Shown here: positions 7,485 to 16,036 of the stretch, in pieces
How positions within the stretch are numbered: position 1 is the first letter of the stretch
Layout of the letters: every line of letters begins with the position of its first letter
Source of the DNA: Pseudomonas sp. GV085
GTDB lineage: Bacteria > Pseudomonadota > Gammaproteobacteria > Pseudomonadales > Pseudomonadaceae
Length of the DNA: 64,000 bases
NCBI RefSeq assembly: GCF_003050925.1
Contig: NZ_QAOV01000013.1
Location: 153,471 to 217,470, forward strand
Reading direction: 5' to 3'
The notes under the pieces: model-generated
Seen by the model: the letters and a program-made list of their open reading frames with translations, nothing else
What the model was told of the DNA's origin: nothing
Database searches by the model: none
Translations under genes and position numbers: made by a program

Positions 7485-9275
7485 ATGACCACAACCGAAC
7501 AGCTGAGTGCATTGAGCTCGATCCTGACTCAAAGCGGTTTGCACAGCCTGTTCCAGCCGATCATCAGCCTCTCTGAACGGCGCATTCTCGGCTACGAAGC
7601 CCTCAGTCGCGGCCCGTCCAACAATCCTCTGCACTCCCCTGTCGCCCTGTTCGCCGTCGCCCGTCAGGCCGGACGTCTGAGCGAGCTGGAAATTGCCTGC
7701 CGCGAGAGCGCTTGCCGACGCTTCAATGAACAGCAATTGCCTGGCTTGTTGTTCCTTAACGTATCCCCGGAATCCCTGCTTGAAGCGGCCCATCAACCGG
7801 GGCGCACCTTGCAACTGCTGCAAGACTTCGGCATCCCTGCGAGCCAGGTGGTCATCGAGTTGACTGAACAAACGCCAACGGATGATTTCCAGCTGCTGCA
7901 AACCGCCCTGCATCACTATCGGGCGATGGGGTTTTCGATTGCGCTGGATGATCTGGGGGCGGGCTATTCGAGTTTGAGGTTGTGGTCCGAGCTGCGGCCG
8001 GATTACGTGAAAATTGACCGGCACTTCATTGATGGCATTCATCAGGATGCGCTCAAGCGTGAATTCGTCGGCTCGATCCTGCAAATCGCCAAGGCCTCGC
8101 GGGCGCAAGTCATCGCCGAAGGTATCGAACTGCCGGAAGAGCTCACGGTGCTGACCGAAATGGGCGTGGACCTGGTGCAGGGTTACCTGCTCTGCCGCCC
8201 CCAGGAACACCCACCGCGGGATGCCCGGGCAATGATGCCCCGACAGGACAGCATCGCCGTTGTACTGAGCGAAGACGGCAGTGACCTCAGCGCCCTGCTC
8301 AACGAGCAACCCGCGGTGAACCGCGACACCCCCACCGCCACGGTGCTCGAAACCTTTCGCCGCCAGGCCAACCTGAACTCGCTGGCGGTCCTGAATGAAC
8401 AGAGTCAGCCCTGCGGCATTGTTCATCGTCATTCGCTCTCCGACGTCCTGCTCAAGCCCTTTGCCACCGACCTGTTCGCCCGCAAACCGATCAGCCGCTT
8501 GATGAGCGATGACTTCCTCGCCGTCGAGCTGAGTCAGTCACTGCAACAGGTCAGTCGCCTGATCACCAGCCGTGCCCGCCAGCGCATCGAAGAAGATTTC
8601 ATCATCACGCTCAATGGCGGCTATCTCGGGCTTGGCCGGGTGATTGACGTGCTCAAGTTGATTACCGAACTGAAGATCCAGCAGGCCCGCTACGCCAACC
8701 CGCTGACCTTGCTGCCGGGCAACGTGCCGATCCAGCAATGCCTGACACGGCTGCTGCAACAGCAACGGGAATCGGTGATCTGCTACGTGGACATCGACAG
8801 TTTCAAGCCTTTCAACGACATCTACGGCTACGGCCGCGGCGACGAAGTCTTGCTGTGCCTGGCGCAATGCCTGAACGACCGCGTCGACCCGGCTCGCGAC
8901 TTTGTCGGCCACATCGGCGGTGATGACTTCCTGCTGGTGCTCGGCCCGCAAGACTGGCGCAAACGTTTGAACCAGTTGCTCGACGACTTCCAGAGCCAGT
9001 GCCGGCGCTTCTACCGCAGCGAACACCTGGAAGCCGGCTGCTTCATCGCACCGAATCGCCAGGGCCAGCGCCAGGAGTTTGCGCTGTTGTCGCTGTCGAT
9101 CGGGGTGGTGCATCTGCATCCACAGGCTTGTGAACAACTCGATGCGAGCCAGTTGGCCGAGATGGCATCACAGGCCAAGCACCATGCGAAGAGTGTGCAA
9201 GGGTATAGCGTGCATGTGATTGATAGCCTGGCGGCACCGGAGCCCAAAGCGGTTTGGCTGACGGGGCAGCGCTGA
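7485..9275 (+). CDS. rapA: EAL-CBS-GGDEF cyclic-di-GMP protein, probable RapA-type phosphodiesterase
   Basis: A 596-aa cytoplasmic protein with no signal or membrane segment. The N-terminal EAL domain has the catalytic set in place: EAL 38-40, N92, E125, E128, D155-D156, K176, E212, Q232 (VQGYLLCRP). A central CBS-like region (about 260-400) follows, then a GGDEF domain whose signature is GGDDF at 478-482. The intact EAL set predicts c-di-GMP hydrolysis; the altered GGDEF may bind nucleotide or be weakly active. EAL first, CBS and GGDEF last, together with an upstream Pho box, fits RapA, the Pi-starvation-induced phosphodiesterase of P. fluorescens Pf0-1 that blocks LapA display. The name rests on architecture and context and is probable rather than certain. 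The ribosome site is weak. Confidence 0.82.
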   Translation: MTTTEQLSALSSILTQSGLHSLFQPIISLSERRILGYEALSRGPSNNPLHSPVALFAVARQAGRLSELEIACRESACRRFNEQQLPGLLFLNVSPESLLEAAHQPGRTLQLLQDFGIPASQVVIELTEQTPTDDFQLLQTALHHYRAMGFSIALDDLGAGYSSLRLWSELRPDYVKIDRHFIDGIHQDALKREFVGSILQIAKASRAQVIAEGIELPEELTVLTEMGVDLVQGYLLCRPQEHPPRDARAMMPRQDSIAVVLSEDGSDLSALLNEQPAVNRDTPTATVLETFRRQANLNSLAVLNEQSQPCGIVHRHSLSDVLLKPFATDLFARKPISRLMSDDFLAVELSQSLQQVSRLITSRARQRIEEDFIITLNGGYLGLGRVIDVLKLITELKIQQARYANPLTLLPGNVPIQQCLTRLLQQQRESVICYVDIDSFKPFNDIYGYGRGDEVLLCLAQCLNDRVDPARDFVGHIGGDDFLLVLGPQDWRKRLNQLLDDFQSQCRRFYRSEHLEAGCFIAPNRQGQRQEFALLSLSIGVVHLHPQACEQLDASQLAEMASQAKHHAKSVQGYSVHVIDSLAAPEPKAVWLTGQR

Positions 9276-9290
9276 CTGATCTGACGCCCC

Positions 9291-9322
9291 CCCCTGTAGG
9301 AGCTGGCTTGTCAGCGAAGACG
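9291..9322. repeat. Solo REP fragment
   Basis: A single arm of the form CTGTAGGAGCTGGCTTGTCAG..., with no inverted partner nearby, between the EAL gene and the Sel1 gene. It is similar to the arms of the REP at 42879-42950. Confidence 0.55.
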
Positions 9323-9442
9323 CCAGATCAAACAACCTGAATCTCGATTTGATCCCCACCTATATCCTTCAAGAAGGCCTGGACCGCAACCGTCGCCCGG
9401 TCACGTCGAGCACATCACAACTATCACCCGGCAGCCTTGGGG

Positions 9443-9850
9443 TTATAGGTCAGTCTCGCGAGACGCCAGCTCTTGCAACTTGATCGCCGCCAACGGATGC
9501 CCGGCCTTCGCTGCAATCTCCCAGAACCGCACTGCTTCAACCGGGTCCGGAGCCTTGCTCGCCGTCCCGGCCAGGCTGATCACGCCCACTTGATACGCCG
9601 CCTTGCCATCGCCCGCCAACGCCGCCAGGCGCAACAAACGCACGCCCTCCTCACGAGCACCGAGGCCGACGCCGCGAAACGTCAGGATGTGCCCATAGAA
9701 GCTCTGGGCGCCGACATCGCCCAGGTTGGCCATGCGTGCGAACTGACCTTCGAGCCAGCGCCAGCCACGTGGCTGACGGACAAACCATGGCCAGTGAAAC
9801 AATCGGCGCGCGAGCCAGTAACCGGCCCGTGCCTTGAGTTGTAAAAACAC
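9443..9850 (-). CDS. Small Sel1-repeat protein
   Basis: A 135-aa protein with two Sel1-like helical repeats around residues 62-130 (ALAGDGKAAYQVGVISLAG and AAKAGHPLAAIKLQ). Sel1 repeats mediate protein-protein contacts; no enzyme motif is seen. The N-terminal 30 residues are basic and Trp-rich (GYWLARRLFHWPWF) and may associate with the membrane. It uses a GTG start directly after the TGA of the gene upstream, with no spacer, so translation is likely coupled. It is the last gene of a three-gene minus-strand cluster. Function unknown. Confidence 0.75.
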   Translation of the reverse strand: MFLQLKARAGYWLARRLFHWPWFVRQPRGWRWLEGQFARMANLGDVGAQSFYGHILTFRGVGLGAREEGVRLLRLAALAGDGKAAYQVGVISLAGTASKAPDPVEAVRFWEIAAKAGHPLAAIKLQELASRETDL

Positions 9851-10222
9851 TCAGGCCTCAGCCGATTCCGGGTATTCGTACTCGAACACCCGCACCACTT
9901 CCGAAGCATGCCAGGACGCGGCGGCAACGCCGTCCGACGGCCCGGAAAAACGTCCGAGACGCTCGACACACTCAAAGAATCCGGTGCGCGGCAAGCGGCT
10001 GGCGCCCTGACTGATCACCAGTGAACTGCGCAATGGCTGCTCCGCCCTGGCGTCCAGCGCCGCCAGATGCTCAAGGGCCGCTGTCAGGGTTTGCATGGCC
10101 GGAGTCGGCAACTGCAAACGTTCCAGTAATGCCCGATAAGTCAGGAGATGGCGCTGACGACGCGCCTGATCCAGTTCGCCCAGCAATCCGTCCCAATGTT
10201 GACGACTGATGCGTACGCTCAC
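9851..10222 (-). CDS. Uncharacterised Pseudomonas protein
   Basis: A 123-aa protein that I do not assign to a family. The N-terminal half is helical and Arg/Leu/Gln-rich (LLGELDQARRQRHLL); the C-terminal half contains short strand-like segments (VVRVFEYEYPES). No signal peptide or membrane segment. It overlaps the upstream XRE-type regulator by 4 bases (ATGA) and abuts the Sel1 gene downstream, so the three are expressed together. The tight coupling to a small HTH protein resembles regulator/effector pairs, but there is no toxin motif and no such role is claimed. Confidence 0.7.
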   Translation of the reverse strand: MSVRISRQHWDGLLGELDQARRQRHLLTYRALLERLQLPTPAMQTLTAALEHLAALDARAEQPLRSSLVISQGASRLPRTGFFECVERLGRFSGPSDGVAAASWHASEVVRVFEYEYPESAEA

Positions 10223-10560
10223 GATTCATCCCTCCACCCCGGCACCGTCAACTCCCAAGCCAGGCTGCGCCGAATCGCGGCGTCGGGCAGACGCTCGCCA
10301 CTTTCGATCATGGCCAGGTAAGACGGGCTGATGCCTACCGTGCGGGCCAGCGCCTCGATGGCGATGCCCTTTCCTTCGCGCAAACTGCGTAGTTGATCCA
10401 GACCCGGAAGAATCGCGTCTGGTGTTGCCGCCCGAAGCTTCGTGGCCTCAGGCGACGCTTGCTCCTTGATGCCTGCTGCTTTCAGTAACGCCTGATACTG
10501 AGCCCATGGCAGAACCGCATATTCGGGCTCGCCTTCGCGTGTAATTATCTGAATATCCAT
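10219..10560 (-). CDS. XRE-family helix-turn-helix regulator
   Basis: A 113-aa protein. Residues 1-30 (MDIQIITREGEPEYAVLPW) resemble the N-terminal strand/helix of small antitoxin-like regulators; residues ~55-110 form a Cro/CI-type HTH (GIAIEALARTVGISPSYLAM). ATG at 10560 is chosen over GTG at 10584 because GGGG lies about 5 bases upstream and the extension is unlike the family. It is the first gene of the cluster reading toward 9443 and overlaps the next gene by 4 bases. It may autoregulate; no operator was identified. Confidence 0.78.
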   Translation of the reverse strand: MDIQIITREGEPEYAVLPWAQYQALLKAAGIKEQASPEATKLRAATPDAILPGLDQLRSLREGKGIAIEALARTVGISPSYLAMIESGERLPDAAIRRSLAWELTVPGWRDES

Positions 10561-10674
10561 GACTACCCCGTAGGACAACAACACTTAGCGAGTCAGCACT
10601 TTTCCCTAGAAGTGTAATCCTAACAGCGGCCAAGGTCGCGGGGGGCATCAATCTGTGAACAGGTCGCAATCGAC

Positions 10675-11130
10675 TCAGTGTTTTTTCGGACCTTGAAGTT
10701 GCAGTTGCTCGGGGGTATCAGGCAGGCGCTCAACCACCGCGAGTTTCTCCGGCACCTGCCGTTTGCGCCAGGCGCGAAAGGCATTGAGTTCGTCGTCGAG
10801 CACTTTCATAAGCCACGCCAATACCGCGATGTCATCGAGCATGCCGAACACCGGAATGAAATCCGGGATCGCATCCACCGGGCTGAGGAAGTACATCAGG
10901 CCCGCGACGACCGAAACCAGCGCCCTGGGGCTGATGGCGCGATATTCACCACGCCAGTAGGCCAGGCAGAGTGCCTGCAACAGCTTCAAGTCATCCTTGA
11001 GTTTGCCTAGTCGGTTGCCCTGGCTCGCGCCCTTGCTGGCGACTGCGAACAACAGGGTCGGCAATCGGCCGCGTGCCAGCAGACGTCCGGCCAGCGGCAG
11101 GAAACGAGCAAAATTCCAGGGTGCTTTCAT
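10675..11130 (-). CDS. YkvA-family DUF1232 membrane protein
   Basis: A 151-aa protein with the DUF1232 core around residues 75-115 (YFLSPVDAIPDFIPVFGMLDD), the recognisable SPxDxIPDxIP signature. One or two hydrophobic helices flank it. Start 11130 (MKAPWNF) is chosen because GGGAGG lies 6 bases upstream; the longer frame to 11157 would run through the DnaA-box dyad. Function of the family is unknown. It is a single gene, convergently flanked by small genes. Confidence 0.82.
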   Translation of the reverse strand: MKAPWNFARFLPLAGRLLARGRLPTLLFAVASKGASQGNRLGKLKDDLKLLQALCLAYWRGEYRAISPRALVSVVAGLMYFLSPVDAIPDFIPVFGMLDDIAVLAWLMKVLDDELNAFRAWRKRQVPEKLAVVERLPDTPEQLQLQGPKKH

Positions 11131-11148
11131 GATTCCTCCCGTTGAAAT

Positions 11149-11173
11149 GTTATCCACACAAATTGTGGATAAC
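11149..11173. promoter_or_regulatory. Inverted pair of perfect DnaA boxes
   Basis: GTTATCCACA (11149-11158) and TGTGGATAAC (11164-11173) form 10-bp inverted arms with a 5-base spacer. Each contains the consensus DnaA box TTATCCACA. The dyad lies 19 bases upstream of the DUF1232 start codon, over its promoter/leader. Regulation by DnaA is inferred. Confidence 0.6.
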
Positions 11174-11376
11174 CTTGTGAACAGAGCTGCTTTTCAGCGC
11201 TGCAAGCCCCGTTTTACAAGGCCTGCGTTCAGATCGGGCGTTTTTTACCCATCAAAAAAAACCTATAATTTCATTGACTTGGCGGACTTGTACGGCTAAC
11301 GCCAACGTCTACTATGCCTGAGACTCCGGCCTGGAGCGTCTGTTCGTTTTGTTTACCTGTGCCAAACGCCAGATGC

Positions 11377-11408
11377 AACAACGCCCCGCATGAGCGAGGC
11401 GTTGTTAT
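11377..11408 (-). terminator. Hairpin downstream of the FKBP gene
   Basis: CAACGCC pairs with GGCGTTG around a 12-base loop, giving an approximately 8-bp stem. The T-run on the minus strand is short (GTTGTTG), so it is a weak terminator at best. Confidence 0.45.
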
Positions 11409-11423
11409 CGAAGCAGGCGCCGA

Positions 11424-12140
11424 TTACTTGGCTGCGTCGTCTGCTTTTGCCGGATCCTTGATGGCCAGCAGTTCCAGGTCGAATACCAGCACCGAGTTGG
11501 CCGGAATCGCCGGGCTCGGGCTTTGAGCGCCGTAAGCCAGATCAGCAGGGATGTACAGTTTGTACTTCTCGCCAACGTGCATCAGTTGCAGGCCTTCGAC
11601 CCAACCCGGGATCACACCGCTGACCGGCAGATCGATCGGGCTGCCGCGCTCGACGGAACTGTCGAATACGGTGCCATTGGTCAGCTTGCCGGTGTAGTGA
11701 ACGGTCACTACGTCAGTCGGCTTTGGCTGAGGGCCATCGGCTTTCTGCACGACTTCGTACTGCAAGCCCGAAGCGGTGGTGGTCACGCCGGCTTTCTTGG
11801 CGTTTTCTTCGAGGAATTTCTTGCCGGCAGCGGCCGACTCTTCACTCATCTTGGCCATGCGTTCTTCGGCACGCTTTTGCAGCGCGGCGAACGCCTCAAC
11901 CAGTTCTTCGTCCTTGAGCTTCTGCTCTTTCTTGCCGACGGCGTCTTCGATGCCCTGGGCTACAGCTTTGGAATCCAGGTCATCCATGCCTTCCTGAGCC
12001 AGGCTCTTGCCCATGTTCAGTCCAATGCCGTAGGAAGCTTTTTGCGCCGGAGTTTTCAGCTCTACGCTGGTCTGCGAATCACAACCCGCGAGTACCAGGC
12101 CAACCAGGGCCACCGCCGCCGCCAACCGATGCTGTTTCAT
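11424..12140 (-). CDS. FKBP-type peptidyl-prolyl cis-trans isomerase lipoprotein
   Basis: A 238-aa protein. The lipoprotein signal ends at VLAGCDS (lipobox Cys near residue 20). A helical FkpA/Mip-type N-terminal dimerisation domain (residues ~30-115, Lys/Glu-rich) is followed by the FKBP fold (about 120-225) with VTVHYTGKLTNGTVFDSS and PVSGVIPGWVEGL. It catalyses proline isomerisation during folding of envelope proteins. The C-terminal tail is Asp/Ala-rich. A hairpin downstream (11377-11408) may end its transcript. Confidence 0.92.
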   Translation of the reverse strand: MKQHRLAAAVALVGLVLAGCDSQTSVELKTPAQKASYGIGLNMGKSLAQEGMDDLDSKAVAQGIEDAVGKKEQKLKDEELVEAFAALQKRAEERMAKMSEESAAAGKKFLEENAKKAGVTTTASGLQYEVVQKADGPQPKPTDVVTVHYTGKLTNGTVFDSSVERGSPIDLPVSGVIPGWVEGLQLMHVGEKYKLYIPADLAYGAQSPSPAIPANSVLVFDLELLAIKDPAKADDAAK

Positions 12141-12409
12141 GCTATTTCCTTGTTCATGCGCCTAAAGGGCAATCGAGTAAAGCCGCGAGCTTATCAGGCC
12201 GCCACGACCAATGGCTACCGGCATGAGAGCCGGAAACAATTGATAAGTTCAGGTGTTTAAACGCAATTCACAATTCGGCTGATGAAGCTTCTTTCATCTT
12301 GTTCCGACGCAGACTGATTCTTGAACCCACAACATCTGGCGTAATGGCCTCTTGCCCCACCTTGGGTACTCGGGCATAACGACATGATCATTCGACAAGG
12401 ACGTTTATC

Positions 12410-14212
12410 TTGCGCCTCTTCTTTCGCTTACTGGTTCTCATCGCAGTACTGCTTGGGCTGGTCTTGGCCGTGGTTCTTTACTACGTCGCCAACCCGAAAT
12501 TGCCGGCCTGGTCGCCTCCGCAACAAGTTCATTACCTGGAGCAATGGAGCGCCGCCGACCGAGAGACTTATTACTTCACACCCCAGGGCACTCAGGTCAA
12601 AGGCCTGCGCTATGACTGGTTCACCGCCCTCGAACTGCCCTTCTCGCAGCAACGCTTCGCCGCCCCCGAATACCTCGCCCGCTTCGGTTTTCTGGTGGAC
12701 CCCGGCCAGAAGCCGACACTGAACAACCCCGGCAACCTCCCGGCAGGCTTTACCCGGCACCAGAATACGGGGAGCCCGGATGTGTTTCTGGATGTCACCT
12801 GCGCGGCCTGCCACACCGGTGAACTGCGCTTCAAGGGCCAAGCCGTGCGTATCGACGGCGGCTCGGCGCAGCACGTCCTGCCGTCCAGTGTTCCTACACT
12901 CAAAGGGGGCAGTTTCGGACAGGCACTGGTGGCCAGCCTGGCCTCGACTTACTACAACCCGTGGAAGTTCGAACGTTTCGCACGCAACGTGCTGGGCCAG
13001 GACTACGACGCCCGCCATCAACAGTTGCGCAAAGAATTCAAATCCTCACTGGATACGTTCCTCAAGGTGGCCTGGAACGACACCCATCGCGGGCTCTATC
13101 CGACCGAGGAAGGCCCGGGGCGCACAGACGCCTTCGGGCGCATCGCCAACGCCAGCTTCGGTGATGCGATCTCCCCCGACAATTACCGCGTGGCCAATGC
13201 CCCCGTTGACTATCCGCAGCTGTGGGACATGTGGACGTTCGAATGGGTGCAGTGGAACGGTTCGGCGAAACAACCGATGGCGCGCAACATCGGCGAAGCG
13301 TTGGGTGTCGGCGCCACGCTGAACTTCTTCGACAAGAACGACCAGCCACTGATGGGCGATGCCCGCTACCCCTCCAGCGTCCGTGTGCGCGACCTGCACC
13401 TGATCGAAGAAACCCTGCGACGACTCAAGCCTCCAGCCTGGCCGGAAGATCTGTTGGGCGCGATCGACAAACCTCTGGCAGCAAGGGGGCGCGCCTTGTT
13501 CGCCGAAAACTGCGCGGGTTGTCACGTACCGCACACCACCCAGGGCGACGGGCGATACGTTCAGCACCTGAAAATGATCCCCGTGGAATACATTGGCACA
13601 GACCCCGGCGCAGCCAACAACATCGCCGACCACCGCTTCGACCTGACTGCGCTGCAATGGAAGCAGGCGGAGCTGGAAAAACTTGATGTGGAGCCAAAAC
13701 CCACCGAACCAATGGACCTGAGCAAAATGTCCGTGGCCAAGGGGCTGGCCTATGTCACCGCCTATGTCCAGGACCGTGCGTATCAAGACGCCAATGTCGG
13801 CCCTGCCGAGCGTGCTGAAATGGATGGTTTCGGCCTGCCGATCGGCGTGCGCGAATTGCGTTCGTACAAGGCCAGGCCATTGGCGGGCGTATGGGCGACA
13901 GCGCCGTTCCTGCACAACGGTTCGGTGCCGAGCATTTATCAATTGCTGTCGCCTCAGGATGAGCGTGCGACCACGTTCTACAAAGGCACTTTCGAATTCG
14001 ACCCACAGCATCTGGGATATCGCACCGAAGCCTTCAACAACGCTTTTCTGTTCGACACGCAAATCACCGGCAACCACAACAGCGGTCATGAATTCCGTGC
14101 CGGCAAACTCGGCAATGGCGTGATCGGCCGCGGGTTGCAGCCGCAAGAACGCTGGGCACTGCTGGAATACCTGAAAGTGTTGGGCGGCCCGCTGGAGGCG
14201 CAATTGCCATGA
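12410..14212 (+). CDS. Membrane-anchored di-heme cytochrome c (cytochrome-c-peroxidase-like)
   Basis: A 600-aa protein with an N-terminal membrane anchor (residues 3-26) and two c-type heme sites, CAACH (about residue 129) and CAGCH (about 368). The second half resembles the MauG/di-heme peroxidase group, including LAGVWATAPFLHNGSVPS. Expected location is the periplasmic face of the inner membrane, with electron transfer or peroxide reduction as the role. The start is TTG at 12410, supported by AAGGA eight bases upstream; no in-frame ATG sits nearer. It is followed after 28 bases by a catalase-like gene, suggesting a joint role in peroxide handling. Confidence 0.85.
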   Translation: MRLFFRLLVLIAVLLGLVLAVVLYYVANPKLPAWSPPQQVHYLEQWSAADRETYYFTPQGTQVKGLRYDWFTALELPFSQQRFAAPEYLARFGFLVDPGQKPTLNNPGNLPAGFTRHQNTGSPDVFLDVTCAACHTGELRFKGQAVRIDGGSAQHVLPSSVPTLKGGSFGQALVASLASTYYNPWKFERFARNVLGQDYDARHQQLRKEFKSSLDTFLKVAWNDTHRGLYPTEEGPGRTDAFGRIANASFGDAISPDNYRVANAPVDYPQLWDMWTFEWVQWNGSAKQPMARNIGEALGVGATLNFFDKNDQPLMGDARYPSSVRVRDLHLIEETLRRLKPPAWPEDLLGAIDKPLAARGRALFAENCAGCHVPHTTQGDGRYVQHLKMIPVEYIGTDPGAANNIADHRFDLTALQWKQAELEKLDVEPKPTEPMDLSKMSVAKGLAYVTAYVQDRAYQDANVGPAERAEMDGFGLPIGVRELRSYKARPLAGVWATAPFLHNGSVPSIYQLLSPQDERATTFYKGTFEFDPQHLGYRTEAFNNAFLFDTQITGNHNSGHEFRAGKLGNGVIGRGLQPQERWALLEYLKVLGGPLEAQLP

Positions 14213-14240
14213 TCACAGCCTCAGTCAAAAGGACTTTCCC

Positions 14241-15377
14241 ATGCTGATAACTCTCTGGCTGCGCCTGGGCGCCTTCCTTGCCAAGCTGTTGCTGTGGTTG
14301 CTGGGTCTCGGCGTGCTGGGCTGGGCTCTGGCCAGCGCCTGGTTTGCCTGGCAGCATCGCGGGCCGGTCTCGGCGCAGGAGTTGATTGCGGACGGCGAAG
14401 CCGCGATGACCCAGGACATCATCCAGACCGCCGTGCGCATCGTCGATCAGCACCGCGAAAGCACCCGCTACCTGCGCGATGCCCACGCCAAGGCCCACGG
14501 CTGCGTGAAGGCCGAGGTTCAGGTGCTGCCGGAACTGCCAGGCGAGCTGCGTCAGGGCGTGTTCAGCGAACCGGGAAAAACCTGGCAAGCGACGATGCGC
14601 CTGTCCAACGGCAATGCCTACCCGCAGTTCGACAGCATCCGCGACGCCCGGGGCATGGCGATCAAACTGTTCGATGTTCCAGGCAAACAACTGTTGAGCG
14701 ATCAGCAGGGGCGAGGCGAACAGGACTTTGTAATGTTCAGCCACCCGAACTTCTTTGTCAGTAATGTCGCCGAATACCGTCAGAACGTCGCCGCCCAGGC
14801 CGACGGTAAAAAGATGATGGCCTTCTTCCCCGGCCGGGATCCACGCACCTGGCAGGTTCGCCACCTGTTTATCGCCCTGGCGACGCTGTCCCCAGCCCCG
14901 CCAAGCCCAACCCGGACGACATACTTTTCGGTTTCGCCCTACAAATTCGGTGAAGCCAATGCGAAGTTCCGGGTTGCACCCGATCCGGACAATTGCCCGG
15001 CCTACAGCCTGCCGGAACAGAATCGCAAGCTGCCGAACTTTCTGCGCAATGCGCTGAATCAACAGTTGTCGACTGATCGGGTGCCCGCTTGTTTTGTCTT
15101 GCAAATCCAGCGACAGGACGCCAACAAGTACATGCCGATCGAAGACACCAGCATTGAGTGGCGCGAAAGCGATGCACCCTTCGAGACCGTGGCGCGAATC
15201 AAAGTGCCAGCGCAGGACTTCGATACACCGGCGCTGAACCTGCAATGCGACAACCAGTCGTTCAATCCCTGGTTCGGCGCTGAAGCACACCGTCCCATCG
15301 GCGGGATCAATCGCCTGCGCAAGGCCGTGTATGAAGCCGTCAGCGACTACCGACACAGGCGCAACACCGGACTGTAG
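14241..15377 (+). CDS. Membrane-anchored catalase-family heme protein
   Basis: A 378-aa protein with an N-terminal hydrophobic anchor (residues 8-36). The catalase fold is shortened relative to monofunctional catalases (about 480 aa). The distal-His region reads RDAHAKAHG, then MRLSNGNAY, DARGMAIKLFDVPG and DFVMFSHPNFFV match the catalase core. Similar small catalase-like proteins act as peroxidases rather than true catalases. It follows the di-heme cytochrome by 28 bases and is presumably co-transcribed; a direct electron link is speculation. A REP pair follows. Confidence 0.85.
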   Translation: MLITLWLRLGAFLAKLLLWLLGLGVLGWALASAWFAWQHRGPVSAQELIADGEAAMTQDIIQTAVRIVDQHRESTRYLRDAHAKAHGCVKAEVQVLPELPGELRQGVFSEPGKTWQATMRLSNGNAYPQFDSIRDARGMAIKLFDVPGKQLLSDQQGRGEQDFVMFSHPNFFVSNVAEYRQNVAAQADGKKMMAFFPGRDPRTWQVRHLFIALATLSPAPPSPTRTTYFSVSPYKFGEANAKFRVAPDPDNCPAYSLPEQNRKLPNFLRNALNQQLSTDRVPACFVLQIQRQDANKYMPIEDTSIEWRESDAPFETVARIKVPAQDFDTPALNLQCDNQSFNPWFGAEAHRPIGGINRLRKAVYEAVSDYRHRRNTGL

Positions 15378-15378
15378 G

Positions 15379-15479
15379 TGTAGGAGCGAGCTTGCTCGCG
15401 AAAAACCCACGTGCGCCGCTGGCTATCTGAATTTACGCGTTATCGTTCACGACCTTCGCGAGCTAGCTCGCTCCTGCAG
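15379..15479. repeat. REP pair (TAGGAGCGAGCTTGCTCGCGAA type)
   Basis: The left arm TGTAGGAGCGAGCTTGCTCG and a right arm TCGCGAGCTAGCTCGCTCCT are inverted across about 55 bases. The spacer resembles that of the REP at 62068, sharing TTCACGACCTTCGCGAGC. Confidence 0.8.
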
Positions 15480-15507
15480 AGCGCGAGGAAAGCCAAACCC
15501 CAGACAG

Positions 15508-15535
15508 CAAAAAGCCCGCACAAGGCGGGCTTTCT
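15508..15535 (-). terminator. Terminator of tRNA unit 1
   Basis: Stem AAAGCCCGCC/GCGGGCTTT with a T5 tail when read on the minus strand, 38 bases after the 3' end of tRNA-Asp. Confidence 0.85.
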
Positions 15536-15573
15536 GTGGTGACCTGGCGTTCAGTGTTCCAGGTTACCGAATA

Positions 15574-15650
15574 TGGCGCAGCGGACGGGACTCGAACCCG
15601 CGACCCCCGGCGTGACAGGCCGGTATTCTAACCGACTGAACTACCGCTGC
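15574..15650 (-). tRNA. tRNA-Asp (GTC), copy 1
   Basis: 77 nt including encoded CCA. Acceptor stem GCAGCGG/CCGCTGC, D-loop AGTCGGTTAGA, anticodon loop CTGTCAC (anticodon GTC), T-arm GGGTTCGAGTCCC. Second gene of a Val-Asp unit; identical to copy 2. Confidence 0.97.
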
Positions 15651-15665
15651 GCGTAGCGTTGAAAG

Positions 15666-15741
15666 TGGTGGGTGATGACGGGATCGAACCGCCGACATTC
15701 TGCTTGTAAGGCAGACGCTCTCCCAGCTGAGCTAATCACCC
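15666..15741 (-). tRNA. tRNA-Val (TAC), copy 1
   Basis: 76 nt including encoded CCA. Acceptor GGGTGAT/ATCACCC, anticodon loop CTTACAA (anticodon TAC), T-arm CGGTTCGATCCCG. Located 15 bases upstream of tRNA-Asp copy 1 in transcription order. Confidence 0.97.
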
Positions 15742-15873
15742 TTTACCTTCGTTGCGGGACACATTATGCCACAGGTTTTTATAAAGTGTTGATTTATTTG
15801 AAGTTTTTTTCAAAAAAATCTAAAAACCGGTGAAACGATGCAACCCACAGGAACAACAGTGAAACTTGAGGCA

Positions 15874-15902
15874 GAAAAAAACCCGCCTAAGCGGGCTTTT
15901 CC
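15874..15902 (-). terminator. Terminator of tRNA unit 2
   Basis: AAAGCCCGCTTAGGCGGGTTTTTTT on the minus strand is a GC stem with a T7 tail, placed as in unit 1. Confidence 0.88.
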
Positions 15903-15940
15903 GTGGTGACCTGGCGTTCAGTGTTCCAGGTTACCGAATA

Positions 15941-16017
15941 TGGCGCAGCGGACGGGACTCGAACCCGCGACCCCCGGCGTGACAGGCCGGTATTCTAACC
16001 GACTGAACTACCGCTGC
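15941..16017 (-). tRNA. tRNA-Asp (GTC), copy 2
   Basis: 77 nt, same sequence as copy 1, anticodon GTC, encoded CCA. The 3' flank (about 36 bases containing ACCTGG/CCAGGT) is also duplicated. Confidence 0.97.
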
Positions 16018-16036
16018 GCGTAACACTTGAAACGAA

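Noticed and set aside
11245..11320. TTGTAC-N16-TACTAT promoter-like pair, possible sRNA on the plus strand
   Set aside because: The following hairpin has no proper T-run in this direction and the -35 match is weak; insufficient support.
12281..12298. GATGAA-N6-TTCATC dyad before the di-heme cytochrome gene
   Set aside because: Only 6-bp arms and no second copy; not enough to call an operator.
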